Positions 1 to 7,503 are shown, counted from the stretch's first letter. The stretch is 17,520 nucleotides of DNA from Candidatus Omnitrophota bacterium (GCA_016938245.1 JAFGUY010000108.1:1-17520); one strand, 5' to 3'. Notes: a model not told the origin generated them from the letters alone. Numbers and translations: made by a program.

Positions 1-228
1 AGCGAAGCGAAGGGCGGCGAAAGGGAGGGCATAAAGCGAGTTGCTATTTACGTGTATCCGAGCGCTATAAACACGCACTGCTTGAGAAGAAAGCAAAAAA
101 TTTTCGGCACAAGCGCTGAAGGCGAGGATATACTCAATAAAGATTAAGTTTCATTCTCAAAATAGGTTCGCACTGCGTATAATAGCTGCGACTTTTCTGA
201 AATTAGTATTTAGTATACGGAGGTGGAT
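1..228. other. Unassigned leader region at the left edge
   Basis: No gene is recognised here. The first 40 bases are purine-rich and more GC-rich than the rest of the window. Frame 1 on the + strand is open from position 1 to a TAA at 145-147 (48 codons), and frame 3 is open to a TGA at 117-119, so either could be the tail of an upstream gene cut by the window edge. Neither translation resembles a family I know. From 148 to 218 the sequence is AT-rich and holds a TATAAT at 178-183, so it probably contains the start of the transcript for the following genes. Confidence 0.35.
178..183 (+). promoter_or_regulatory. Possible -10 box ahead of the PilZ gene
   Basis: A perfect TATAAT lies 46 bases upstream of the PilZ start codon in an otherwise gene-free stretch. 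No convincing -35 hexamer is present at 16-18 bases upstream (155-160 reads TCTCAA), and the TG two bases before the hexamer is not at the exact extended -10 spacing. It is the only candidate promoter I see for the long gene run that follows. Confidence 0.3.
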
Positions 229-591
229 ATGGCATATTCGGGGGTTGAGAAAAGAAAATATCCTAGGGCTTACGGCAGGTTTATCGTTTCATACCGCATC
301 ATTGATGAAATTAACAATGTGGATGTAACCCAAACCAAGAATATAAGCTTAGGAGGGATGTTGCTTACTACAAACCGGGCATTTAACCCCGGCACTAACC
401 TTGCTATAGAGATAAGACTCCCCTTTGACCCTAATCCGATTATGCTTATCGCAAGGGTAATAGAATCGCGCGAAATAATAAAGGATATGATTTACGATAC
501 GCGTATGGAATTCTTGGCTGTTGATGAAAAACACAGGAAGGTTATAGGAGAAACAGTCGATTACTATATTAAAAAAGAAAAAAAGGAATAA
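229..591 (+). CDS. PilZ-domain protein (probable cyclic di-GMP binder)
   Basis: A single-domain PilZ protein of 120 residues. PilZ domains bind cyclic di-GMP and pass the signal to motility, secretion or polysaccharide machinery. Both binding motifs are present: RxxxR at residues 9-13 (RKYPR) and N-x-S-x-x-G at 38-43 (NISLGG), followed by the beta-barrel pattern ending near residue 105 and a lysine-rich tail. There is no signal peptide or membrane segment, so it should be cytoplasmic. A GTG in frame at 223 would lengthen the protein by two residues, but it overlaps the ribosome site GGAGGT at 219-224, so the ATG at 229 is the better start. It sits 3 bases before hom. The target is unknown, and nothing next to it is an obvious cyclic di-GMP output. 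Confidence 0.88.
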   Translation: MAYSGVEKRKYPRAYGRFIVSYRIIDEINNVDVTQTKNISLGGMLLTTNRAFNPGTNLAIEIRLPFDPNPIMLIARVIESREIIKDMIYDTRMEFLAVDEKHRKVIGETVDYYIKKEKKE

Positions 592-594
592 TAT

Positions 595-1890
595 ATGAAA
601 AAGATTAACATAGGTTTAATCGGGTTCGGCAATATAGGCTCCGGAGTAGTAAGGATCCTGCGGGATAAAAAATCTCTTTTAAGCAAAAAAACAGGATTAG
701 ATATAAATATCAGGAGAATATGTGATAAGGATATCAGTTCTAAACGCAGCATAAGCGTTGAGAAGAGTTTGCTTACCCGTAACCCAAAAGATATTATCGA
801 AGACCCTCAAATAGATATTATGGTTGAATTAATCGGCGGGATACATCCGGCCCGCGAGCTTATTATCGAGGCCCTTAAGAGAGGCAAAAATATCGTTACT
901 GCCAATAAAGCATTGCTTGCCTTGCACGGGCAGGAACTATTCTTAGAAGCTTCAGAGAAAGGAAAAAATATATATTTTGAGGCTTCTGTAGGCGCGGGTA
1001 TACCCATAATTAAGTCTTTGCGCGAAGGATTGGTAGCTAACAAGTTTAACAGTATTTTAGGAATATTAAACGGGACTTCTAACTATATCCTCTCGTCGAT
1101 GTCTAAATATAACCGCACATTTAATGAAGCTTTGAAAGAAGCAAAAATCAAAGGGTTTGCCGAGAAAGACCCTACTTTAGATATTGAAGGGATGGATTCC
1201 GCTCATAAGCTTGTGTTGCTCACTTATCTGTCATTTGGCAAAATGATAAATATGCGCGATATTTTTATAGAAGGAATTTCGCGTATATCTTTAGCAGATG
1301 TAAATTATGCCAAAGAATTAGGGTTTGAGATAAAGCTACTGGGTATCGCCCAAAGAGAAGGAGAGGACCTTGAGGTTAGGGTCCATCCGACACTTATCCC
1401 CCAAGACCATCTTTTAGCTTCCGTCGACGGGGTATTTAATGCTATATACGTAGAAGGGGATTTAGCCGGCGACCTTCTTTTTTACGGCCCGGGTGCGGGG
1501 CAACTCTCTGCTGCCTCGGCAGTAGTATCCGATATCGTAGACTTAACCAAGGATATTAAAGCGGGCCTTTTTAGGCCGATGATGAATACGGTCCCTGACA
1601 AATTCGTAAAGAGGTTGCGTAAGATAGATGAAACATTCAGCCGTTACTATATACGCTTTACAACATTGGATAAACCGGGTGTTTTGGCAAAAATATCCGG
1701 GATCCTTGCAAAATTCGGGATAAGTATTGCTTCGGTTACGCAAAAAGAAAAAAGCAAGGCCCAGACTGTCCCCATCGTAATGATTATATACGAGGCAAAA
1801 GAAAAAGATTTAAAGAGCGCCTTAAGCTTAATTGACCGGCTTGATGCAATAAAAGAGAAATCCATAGCAATCAGGATGGAGGAGGTATGA
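595..1890 (+). CDS. hom: Homoserine dehydrogenase
   Basis: Reduces aspartate-4-semialdehyde to homoserine with NAD(P)H, the branch point to threonine and methionine. The protein has 431 residues, usual for the monofunctional ACT-containing form. The N-terminal Rossmann fold shows GxGxxG at residues 10-15 (GFGNIG). A TANK motif follows at 102-105, and the catalytic region AEKDPTLDIEG at about 189-199 leads to Asp201 and Lys205, matching the conserved Asp/Lys catalytic pair spaced by four residues. The stretch 351-425 is a C-terminal ACT domain, which in this family usually mediates threonine feedback inhibition. AAGGA overlapping the PilZ stop can serve as ribosome site. The stop overlaps the thrC start as ATGA, so the two are translationally coupled. 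The next two aspartate-family genes, apgM-like and lysC, lie about 3 kb downstream in the same run. Confidence 0.96.
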   Translation: MKKINIGLIGFGNIGSGVVRILRDKKSLLSKKTGLDINIRRICDKDISSKRSISVEKSLLTRNPKDIIEDPQIDIMVELIGGIHPARELIIEALKRGKNIVTANKALLALHGQELFLEASEKGKNIYFEASVGAGIPIIKSLREGLVANKFNSILGILNGTSNYILSSMSKYNRTFNEALKEAKIKGFAEKDPTLDIEGMDSAHKLVLLTYLSFGKMINMRDIFIEGISRISLADVNYAKELGFEIKLLGIAQREGEDLEVRVHPTLIPQDHLLASVDGVFNAIYVEGDLAGDLLFYGPGAGQLSAASAVVSDIVDLTKDIKAGLFRPMMNTVPDKFVKRLRKIDETFSRYYIRFTTLDKPGVLAKISGILAKFGISIASVTQKEKSKAQTVPIVMIIYEAKEKDLKSALSLIDRLDAIKEKSIAIRMEEV

Positions 1891-2957
1891 GCGGAGTAAT
1901 CAGTCGCTATAAAAGATTCCTTCCGGTTTCAGATAACACTAAAGTAATTACTCTAAACGAGGGGAATACCCCTTTAATACCTTCCCTTTGGCTTAGTAAA
2001 ATATTAGGCGAAGGGTTTGAGGTTTACTTAAAATACGAAGGCTTAAATCCTACGGGCTCATTTAAGGATAGAGGGATGACTATGGCCATATCTAAGGCCA
2101 AAGAGGAAGGCAGTAAAGCGGTTATCTGCGCTTCTACCGGCAATACATCTGCCTCTGCTGCAGCGTATGCAGCGCGCGCAGGGATTAAATGTATTGTGCT
2201 TATCCCGAAAGGTGCAATTGCCTTAGGGAAATTAAGCCAGGCCCTTATACATGGAGCAGAAGTTTTAGCTATTGACGGAAATTTTGATGATGCTTTAAGT
2301 TTAGTAAAAGAGATCGCGCAAAAATACCCGGTAACGCTGGTTAACTCAATTAACCCTTTTCGTATTGAAGGGCAGAAAACCGCAAGTTTTGAGATTTGCG
2401 ATACCTTAAAAGATGCGCCTGATTTTCAAGTTATGCCAGTAGGGAACGCCGGCAATATTACCGCATATTGGAAAGGGTATAAGGAATACCAAAAAGAGGG
2501 GTTATCAAAAAAGCTGCCTAAGATGCTGGGTTTTCAGGCAGAGGGGGCTGCCCCGATAGTAAAGGGCCACCCGATTAAAAACCCTGAAACAATTGCAACT
2601 GCTATACGTATAGGCAATCCCGCCAGCTGGAAACAGGCAGAACAAGCGCGCGATGAATCCGGCGGGTTAATAGATATGGTTTCAGATGAAGAAATACTTG
2701 ATGCCTATAAAAGCCTTGCCAAATACGACGGGGTTTTTGTCGAACCGGCTTCCGCGGCTTCTGTCGCCGGCTTAATAAAATTATCCCAAAGAGGATATTT
2801 TAAAAATGATAAGCAAACAGGCAAACAGGCCATCAGGATAGCTTGTATATTAACCGGCCACGGCTTAAAAGACCCTGATCGGGCAGTTAAAAGTATAGCG
2901 CAGCCTAAATCAATCAAGGCGGATTTAAAGGCAATATTAAAAGAAATTGGTTACTAA
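1887..2957 (+). CDS. thrC: Threonine synthase
   Basis: Converts O-phosphohomoserine to threonine using pyridoxal phosphate. The protein has 356 residues, the short bacterial form. The PLP lysine is Lys60 in NPTGSFKDRG, and the phosphate-binding STGNTSAS loop lies at 83-90. GNAGNITAYWKG (186-197) and LTGHGLKDPD (322-331) are typical of the family. The ribosome site GGAGGAGGT at 1878-1885 lies inside the end of hom, and the start overlaps the hom stop by four bases. Residues 309-315 (KQTGKQA) look like an extra loop before the strand that leads to LTGHG; they are encoded by two copies of an 8-base unit that is expanded in valS. The substrate needs homoserine kinase, and no classic thrB is present here. 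Confidence 0.96.
   Translation: MSGVISRYKRFLPVSDNTKVITLNEGNTPLIPSLWLSKILGEGFEVYLKYEGLNPTGSFKDRGMTMAISKAKEEGSKAVICASTGNTSASAAAYAARAGIKCIVLIPKGAIALGKLSQALIHGAEVLAIDGNFDDALSLVKEIAQKYPVTLVNSINPFRIEGQKTASFEICDTLKDAPDFQVMPVGNAGNITAYWKGYKEYQKEGLSKKLPKMLGFQAEGAAPIVKGHPIKNPETIATAIRIGNPASWKQAEQARDESGGLIDMVSDEEILDAYKSLAKYDGVFVEPASAASVAGLIKLSQRGYFKNDKQTGKQAIRIACILTGHGLKDPDRAVKSIAQPKSIKADLKAILKEIGY
2815..2830 (+). repeat. Two copies of the AAACAGGC octamer inside thrC
   Basis: The octamer AAACAGGC occurs twice back to back and encodes part of residues 310-315 of ThrC, in a loop between core strands. The same unit, in the same coding frame for TGKQA, is found in valS and once more in groEL. Confidence 0.75.
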
Positions 2958-3594
2958 CCTTAAAAATAAAAAGGTTATTATTACCGCGGGTCCGACTTGG
3001 GTTAAGTTAGACAGCGTCAGGATAATTAGTAATACCGCAAGCGGCTTAACCGGAATTTTATTGGCAGAAAAATTCTGCAGGTTAGGCGCAAAAGTAACCC
3101 TGCTGTTAGGCCATGTTTGCAATTTCTCTCTAAATAGCAGGATAAGATTAATACGCTTTAAGTTCTTTGATGAGTTTAACTCCGTGATTAAAAAGGAATT
3201 GTCATTAAAAAAATATGACTGGGCTATACATAGCGCGGCAGTATCCGATTATAAACCCGCGGTTTTGTATAAAAGAAAACTGGGTTCGGGTTTAAAAAAT
3301 CTAAGGATCAGCTTTAAGCCGACCCCTAAAATTATCAATACCTTTAAAAGAATGCAGCCCGGTATATCTTTAGTAGCTTTTAAATTTGAGCCTGATGCTT
3401 CAGAGAAAATATTGGTCAGCGAGGCGCGTAAGTTAATCTGGTCAAGTAGGGCAAGTTTTGTAATAGCCAATACTTTAAAAAAAGATAAATATAGCGCATA
3501 TTTGGTTTCTGCCGATAAATCTTGCGGCCCGGTTTTTACAAGAAATTGCCTTGCGGATAGCTTAATTGATGCTATTAAAAAATATGATGCGTAA
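2947..3594 (+). CDS. coaB: Stand-alone CoaB-like phosphopantothenoylcysteine synthetase
   Basis: Matches the CoaB half of the bacterial CoaBC protein, which joins 4'-phosphopantothenate to cysteine with a nucleotide triphosphate. At 215 residues it has no CoaC flavoprotein decarboxylase half. Seen motifs: ITAGPTW at 12-18, VRIISNTASGLTG at 24-36 (equivalent to the usual VRYISNRSSGKMG), AAVSDYKP at 97-104, and a basic stretch with FKPTPKII at 123-130. It departs from typical CoaB: the Lys of SSGKMG is not kept, and the usual GFAAET is replaced by VAFKFEPD (143-150). The start is TTG at 2947, overlapping the thrC stop by 11 bases; no ATG or GTG is better placed, and the ribosome site is weak. 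CoaX at the far end of the run catalyses the pathway step just before this one. The family is clear; full activity is inferred. Confidence 0.82.
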   Translation: MVTNLKNKKVIITAGPTWVKLDSVRIISNTASGLTGILLAEKFCRLGAKVTLLLGHVCNFSLNSRIRLIRFKFFDEFNSVIKKELSLKKYDWAIHSAAVSDYKPAVLYKRKLGSGLKNLRISFKPTPKIINTFKRMQPGISLVAFKFEPDASEKILVSEARKLIWSSRASFVIANTLKKDKYSAYLVSADKSCGPVFTRNCLADSLIDAIKKYDA

Positions 3595-4450
3595 ATTTCT
3601 TATATTACTTTTCATTTTTATATTACCTTCATTTCTTCTTGCTGAAGATATGCCATCTCCCTCTGGATGGGTTAATGATTTTGCAGGAGTTATTAATCCT
3701 GACTACAAAGAGAAGATTAGTGTTGTAATTTCGGAGTTAGAGAAAAAAACGGGCGCAGAAATAACTGTAGTTACTGTTGAAAGTACTACTCCTTACGATG
3801 AAAAAGAGTACGCGCGTATGCTTTTTGATAAATGGAAGCCGGGTAAAAAGGAAAAAGATAACGGCGTATTAATACTCCTAGCTGTATCTGATCGCCTTTG
3901 GCGTATTGAAACCGGTTACGGTATAGAAGGAGTTTTGCCTGACGGGCTTTGCGGAGAGATAGGCCGCAATTACATGGTCCCTTATTTTAAATCGGGAGAC
4001 TACGGAAAAGGTCTTCATGCCGGGGTAAACAGGATAGCCGCTATAATTGCGGGTGATGTCGATGTAAAGATTAAGAAGAAGGGAGATATCCCTTTAATAA
4101 TTTATTTCTTTGCGCCTTTATTCTTTTTTTTCTGGAGCCTTCCGTGGCCAATATTTATAAGTTTGCCTTTCACTTTAATTTTTGCGATAATCCTTTATTC
4201 CCTTTCTCCGGTTTTAGGACTGTTAATTATAGCGGGTTTTCTTTGTTCTTGGGTAGCGAGGTTTATTTATTGGCGGGCCTTACCTTCACAGAAAAGGAAA
4301 AACTTCTTCGGATCACAAGACTTTGGGAGAGGCAAATCTTCAGGCAGATGGGGTAGTGGAGGCGGATTTGCAGGCGGAGGGTTTGGCGGCGGTAGTGGAG
4401 GATTCGGTGGAGGGAGCGGTGGCGGAGGGGGCGCAGGAGGAAAATTTTAA
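3584..4450 (+). CDS. TPM-domain membrane protein (YgcG family) with glycine-rich tail
   Basis: An exported protein of 288 residues with a signal peptide (hydrophobic core at about 4-20, cleavage plausible after LLA), a TPM domain at about 27-155 and two or three membrane segments between about 165 and 230. It ends in a basic linker and roughly 40 residues of almost pure glycine, serine and phenylalanine. The TPM domain shows the family's WVNDFAGVI start, the EKKTGAEITVVTV strand and the GYGIEGVLPD motif. TPM proteins are linked to membrane-associated protein quality control, including photosystem II repair in plants, but the bacterial role is unclear. An in-frame TTG at 3566 and an ATG at 3569 would add residues that disrupt the signal peptide, so the ATG at 3584 (or 3587) is preferred; it overlaps the coaB stop. 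LemA follows 21 bases later, a pairing common in bacteria. Confidence 0.88.
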   Translation: MMRKFLILLFIFILPSFLLAEDMPSPSGWVNDFAGVINPDYKEKISVVISELEKKTGAEITVVTVESTTPYDEKEYARMLFDKWKPGKKEKDNGVLILLAVSDRLWRIETGYGIEGVLPDGLCGEIGRNYMVPYFKSGDYGKGLHAGVNRIAAIIAGDVDVKIKKKGDIPLIIYFFAPLFFFFWSLPWPIFISLPFTLIFAIILYSLSPVLGLLIIAGFLCSWVARFIYWRALPSQKRKNFFGSQDFGRGKSSGRWGSGGGFAGGGFGGGSGGFGGGSGGGGGAGGKF

Positions 4451-4471
4451 TTACTTAGGAGGAATAGTGAG

Positions 4472-5029
4472 ATGAAGAAGATTATCCTTGTTTTATTGAT
4501 TGTGCTGGTAATTTTAATCGTAGCGGTTACCGGATTATATAACGGTCTTGTTTCCAAACACGAGGCTATTACCGCTAAATGGGCACAGATAGAAAACCAA
4601 TTGCAAAGGCGTAATGACTTGATCCCTAATCTTTTAAATACGGTAAAGGGATACGCTTCTCATGAGAAAACGGTTTTGGAGAATGTTACCCTTGCCCGCT
4701 CTCAGTGGGCTAAAGCTTCTACGGTTGAGGAAAAAGTCAAAGCAGCTGGGGCGGTAGATGCAGCTTTATCGCGCTTGCTTTTTGTAGCCGAAAACTACCC
4801 TAATTTAAAGGCTGACCAGACATTTTTAAAGCTTATGGATGAGTTATCGGGTACAGAAAACAGAATCGCAGTGGAGAGAATGCGTTATAACGAAGCTGTA
4901 CGAGATTATAATGTTACTGTCAGGATGTTCCCGGGAAATATAATCGCAGCGAGATTCGGATATAAACCGGCCACAGAATATTTTAAAGCAGAAGAAAAGG
5001 CGAAATCCGTGCCCGAGATTAAGTTTTAA
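4472..5029 (+). CDS. lemA: LemA family protein
   Basis: A 185-residue protein with a short cytoplasmic N-terminus, one membrane helix at about 4-24, then the helical LemA domain. Family hallmarks are the stretch from YNGLVSKHEAI through the QLQRRNDLIPNLLNTVKGYA segment (about 23-62), then AVRDYNVTVRMFPGNIIAARFGY at about 142-164. AGGAGG at 4457-4462 lies 9 bases before the ATG, a strong ribosome site. The function of LemA proteins is not settled; they are membrane-anchored helical bundles that often sit beside TPM proteins, as here. No enzyme motif is visible. Family assignment is firm, role unknown. Confidence 0.93.
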   Translation: MKKIILVLLIVLVILIVAVTGLYNGLVSKHEAITAKWAQIENQLQRRNDLIPNLLNTVKGYASHEKTVLENVTLARSQWAKASTVEEKVKAAGAVDAALSRLLFVAENYPNLKADQTFLKLMDELSGTENRIAVERMRYNEAVRDYNVTVRMFPGNIIAARFGYKPATEYFKAEEKAKSVPEIKF

Positions 5030-5042
5030 TTATTTTAATAAT

Positions 5043-6245
5043 ATGAAATATGCAGTCTTAGTTTGTGACGGAATGGCTGATTACCCGGTAAAGGAGATCG
5101 GGGAACGTACTCCTTTAGAGGCAGCGCGTACTCCGAACTTGGACTTTATTGCCAAGCATGGGAGGTTAGGAAGGGTAAGGACTGTGCCTGCCGGGTTTAC
5201 CCCCGGATCAGACATAGCACAGATTAATATTCTCGGCTATGACCCTAAAAAATATTATACCGGGCGCGGCCCACTGGAAGCGGCAAATTTGGGAGTTAAT
5301 CTGGACGAAGATGATATAGCTTTTAGATGCAATTTAATAACTGCATCAGGGGATATTTTAAGGGATTATAGCGCAGGCCATATAAGCTCCGGAGAAGCAC
5401 AGATACTTATAAATTTTATCGATCAAGGGATAGGGACAAACAGGATAAAATTTTATTCCGGGATAAGTTACCGCCATCTTATGGTAGTAAAACGCGGGGC
5501 AGAGGAGAGGCTGGATAAAACAATTTGTAAGCCTCCGCATGATATAACCGGAAAGAGTATGTCAAGGAATCTTCCTAAAGGAGACGGCGCAGAGTTGCTT
5601 ATAAACCTTATGGAAGAATCAAGAAGGATATTGGATAAGCATGAGATAAATTTAGTCCGTCTGGACTTAAAAGAAAATCCGGCGAATATGATCTGGCTAT
5701 GGGGCCAGGGTAAGCGCTCAAACATGGAGGCTTTTAGCGACAAATACGGGATTAAGGGAAGCGTAATCTCCGCAGTAGATTTGATTAAAGGGTTAGGCAA
5801 GCTTTTGGGGCTTGAGGTTATTAATGTTGCTGGCGCAACCGGATATTACGATACTAATTATGAGGGAAAGGCGCAAGCAGCCTTAAAAGCCCTTGAATAT
5901 AATGATTTTGTATTCGTACACCTTGAGGCAGCTGATGAAGCAGGGCATAACGGAGATTTAAGAGAAAAAATTACTGCCATAGAAAGATTTGACCAGCTAA
6001 TATTAGGCAAAATACTTAAAGAGTTTAAACATAAGGGTAATTTTAGAATTATGGTTTTGCCTGATCATGCTACGCCCGTATCCCTTAAAACCCATGTTGC
6101 TGATCCGGTTCCTTTCGGGATTTTCGGCCAAAATATAATCGCAAGAGGGTTTTCGGAATACAGCGAAAAAGAGGCTTTGAAAAGCGAGCTCTATTTTGAT
6201 AAAGGATACGAACTGATGGGTTACTTTATCAAAAAAGCAGAATAG
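5043..6245 (+). CDS. apgM: ApgM-type phosphoglycerate mutase family; candidate homoserine kinase
   Basis: An alkaline-phosphatase-fold enzyme of 400 residues in the archaeal-type, cofactor-independent phosphoglycerate mutase family. The metal and nucleophile positions are intact: Asp9 in VCDGMAD, Ser56 in PGSDIAQ, Asp298 and His302 in EAADEAGH, Asp341 and His342 in LPDHATP, and His351. Genes of this family found among threonine genes in genomes without thrB have been annotated as a proposed homoserine kinase (TIGR02535). Here it lies 26 bases before lysC and in the same run as hom and thrC, with no GHMP-type ThrB in the window. I therefore infer homoserine phosphorylation as a likely role, with mutase activity the alternative. 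The family is certain, the substrate is not. AT-rich bases separate it from lemA and no strong ribosome site is seen. Confidence 0.9.
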   Translation: MKYAVLVCDGMADYPVKEIGERTPLEAARTPNLDFIAKHGRLGRVRTVPAGFTPGSDIAQINILGYDPKKYYTGRGPLEAANLGVNLDEDDIAFRCNLITASGDILRDYSAGHISSGEAQILINFIDQGIGTNRIKFYSGISYRHLMVVKRGAEERLDKTICKPPHDITGKSMSRNLPKGDGAELLINLMEESRRILDKHEINLVRLDLKENPANMIWLWGQGKRSNMEAFSDKYGIKGSVISAVDLIKGLGKLLGLEVINVAGATGYYDTNYEGKAQAALKALEYNDFVFVHLEAADEAGHNGDLREKITAIERFDQLILGKILKEFKHKGNFRIMVLPDHATPVSLKTHVADPVPFGIFGQNIIARGFSEYSEKEALKSELYFDKGYELMGYFIKKAE

Positions 6246-6271
6246 GCCGTTAAACCTTTGGAGAAATAAGT

Positions 6272-7492
6272 ATGCCTAAAAAATTAATTGTCCAGAAATT
6301 CGGTGGTTCATCTGTAGCCAATGTTGACCGCATACAAAAGGTAGCGCAGAGAGTAGTCAGCTACAAGAAAAAAGGGTTTAATCTTGTAGTAGTGGTCTCC
6401 GCTTTAGGGGATACAACCGATGAATTAATCGAGCTTGCAAATAAAATAAACAGTTCTCCTTCAGAAAGAGAGATGGATATGCTACTTTCAACCGGAGAGC
6501 AGATATCGGTTGCGCTTCTGGCAATGGCAATTCATAAACTTGGGGTGGAGGCGATATCTTTTACCGGAGCCCAGGTAGGGATTATTACCGATACAGCGCA
6601 TACTAAAGCACGGATTATTAAAATAAACGCCGAAAAGATTCAAGAGGCATTAAAGAGAGATAAAGTGGTTATAGTTGCCGGTTTTCAGGGAATAAGTTTG
6701 AACCAGGATATAACTACTTTAGGCCGGGGAGGCTCTGATTTAACCGCGGTAGCGCTAGCCAAAGAGCTTAAGGCTTACGAATGCGAGATTTATACCGATG
6801 TAAAGGGCATATATACTACTGACCCAAGAATAGAACCGAAGGCAAAAAAGATAACCAAGATTACTTACGATGAAATGCTAGAGATGGCCTCATTGGGTGC
6901 TCAGGTAATGCAGGTTCGCTCCATTGAAGTAGCTAAGAAATTTAATGTACCTATACATGTGCGCTCAAGTTTTAAGAAAGATCCGGGCACGATGATTATT
7001 AAGGAGGTTAAAAACATGGAAGAGGTTGTGGTTTCGGCAATAACATTGAATAAGGCAGGGGCAAAAATTACCGTATGTAATGTTTTTGACCGCCCGGGAA
7101 TAGCCGCCAGGATATTTAACGAACTGGCGGATAAAGGAATAAGCGTAGATATGATTGTACAGAACGTAAGCCACCTGCGCCAAACCGATATATCTTTTAC
7201 CGTAAATAAGCCTGAAGCACATAAAGCGATAAAGATAATTAATAAACTAAAAAAACAGGTAGGGATAAAAGATGTTCTCCAGGATTCTGACATCGCGCGT
7301 ATCTCTATTGTGGGCGTGGGAATGAAATCTCATCCGGGAGTTGCAGGAAAAATGTTTGAGGTACTGGCTAAAGCAAGGATAAATATTGAAATGATCTCAA
7401 CCTCTGATATCAGTATCTCCTGTATAGTGCAGAAGAAACTTGCTGAAAAGGCTGTGCGCGCATTACATAATAAATTCGGATTAGCTAAATAA
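6272..7492 (+). CDS. lysC: Aspartate kinase
   Basis: Phosphorylates aspartate with ATP, the first step to lysine, methionine and threonine. At 406 residues it is a monofunctional kinase with two C-terminal ACT domains. The kinase signature KFGGSSV is at residues 9-15. FQGISLNQDITTLGRGGSD (about 133-151) and TDVKGIYTTDPR (about 173-184) are further kinase hallmarks, and the tandem ACT region spans about 250-406. GGAG at 6260-6263, 8 bases upstream, supports the ATG. A second ribosome site with an in-frame ATG lies inside the gene at the start of the ACT region (see 7002-7018), so it may also yield a free regulatory subunit as in Bacillus subtilis LysC. The usual inhibitors of such enzymes are lysine and threonine; which applies here cannot be read from the sequence. 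Confidence 0.97.
   Translation: MPKKLIVQKFGGSSVANVDRIQKVAQRVVSYKKKGFNLVVVVSALGDTTDELIELANKINSSPSEREMDMLLSTGEQISVALLAMAIHKLGVEAISFTGAQVGIITDTAHTKARIIKINAEKIQEALKRDKVVIVAGFQGISLNQDITTLGRGGSDLTAVALAKELKAYECEIYTDVKGIYTTDPRIEPKAKKITKITYDEMLEMASLGAQVMQVRSIEVAKKFNVPIHVRSSFKKDPGTMIIKEVKNMEEVVVSAITLNKAGAKITVCNVFDRPGIAARIFNELADKGISVDMIVQNVSHLRQTDISFTVNKPEAHKAIKIINKLKKQVGIKDVLQDSDIARISIVGVGMKSHPGVAGKMFEVLAKARINIEMISTSDISISCIVQKKLAEKAVRALHNKFGLAK
7002..7018 (+). promoter_or_regulatory. Internal ribosome site and in-frame ATG in lysC
   Basis: AGGAGG at 7002-7007 stands 8 bases before an ATG at 7016-7018 that is in the lysC frame (codon 249). Translation from here would give a 158-residue protein holding only the two ACT domains. 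Bacillus subtilis LysC and some related aspartokinases are known to make such a beta subunit from an internal start, at about the same place and size. The match of site, spacing and frame is seen directly; use of the site is inferred. Confidence 0.65.
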
Positions 7493-7503
7493 GCGGGGGA
7501 GTC

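Noticed and set aside
223..228. GTG start for the PilZ gene
   Set aside because: It overlaps the GGAGGT ribosome site, which fits the ATG at 229 instead.
184..594. Threonine attenuator or riboswitch ahead of hom
   Set aside because: Only 3 bases separate the PilZ gene from hom, and the region before PilZ shows no Thr/Ile-rich leader peptide or clear terminator-antiterminator pair.
3566..3583. TTG or ATG (3569) start for the TPM gene, further upstream
   Set aside because: The added residues precede and spoil a clean signal peptide that begins at 3584/3587, and they deepen the overlap with coaB.
4330..4447. Low-complexity GGC/GGA stretch as a separate repeat element
   Set aside because: It encodes the glycine-rich tail that is common in TPM proteins, so it is part of the gene.
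6901..7293. 130-codon open frame on the - strand inside lysC
   Set aside because: It lies wholly within a well-supported gene, shows no family motif and has no ribosome site; it is a shadow of lysC.
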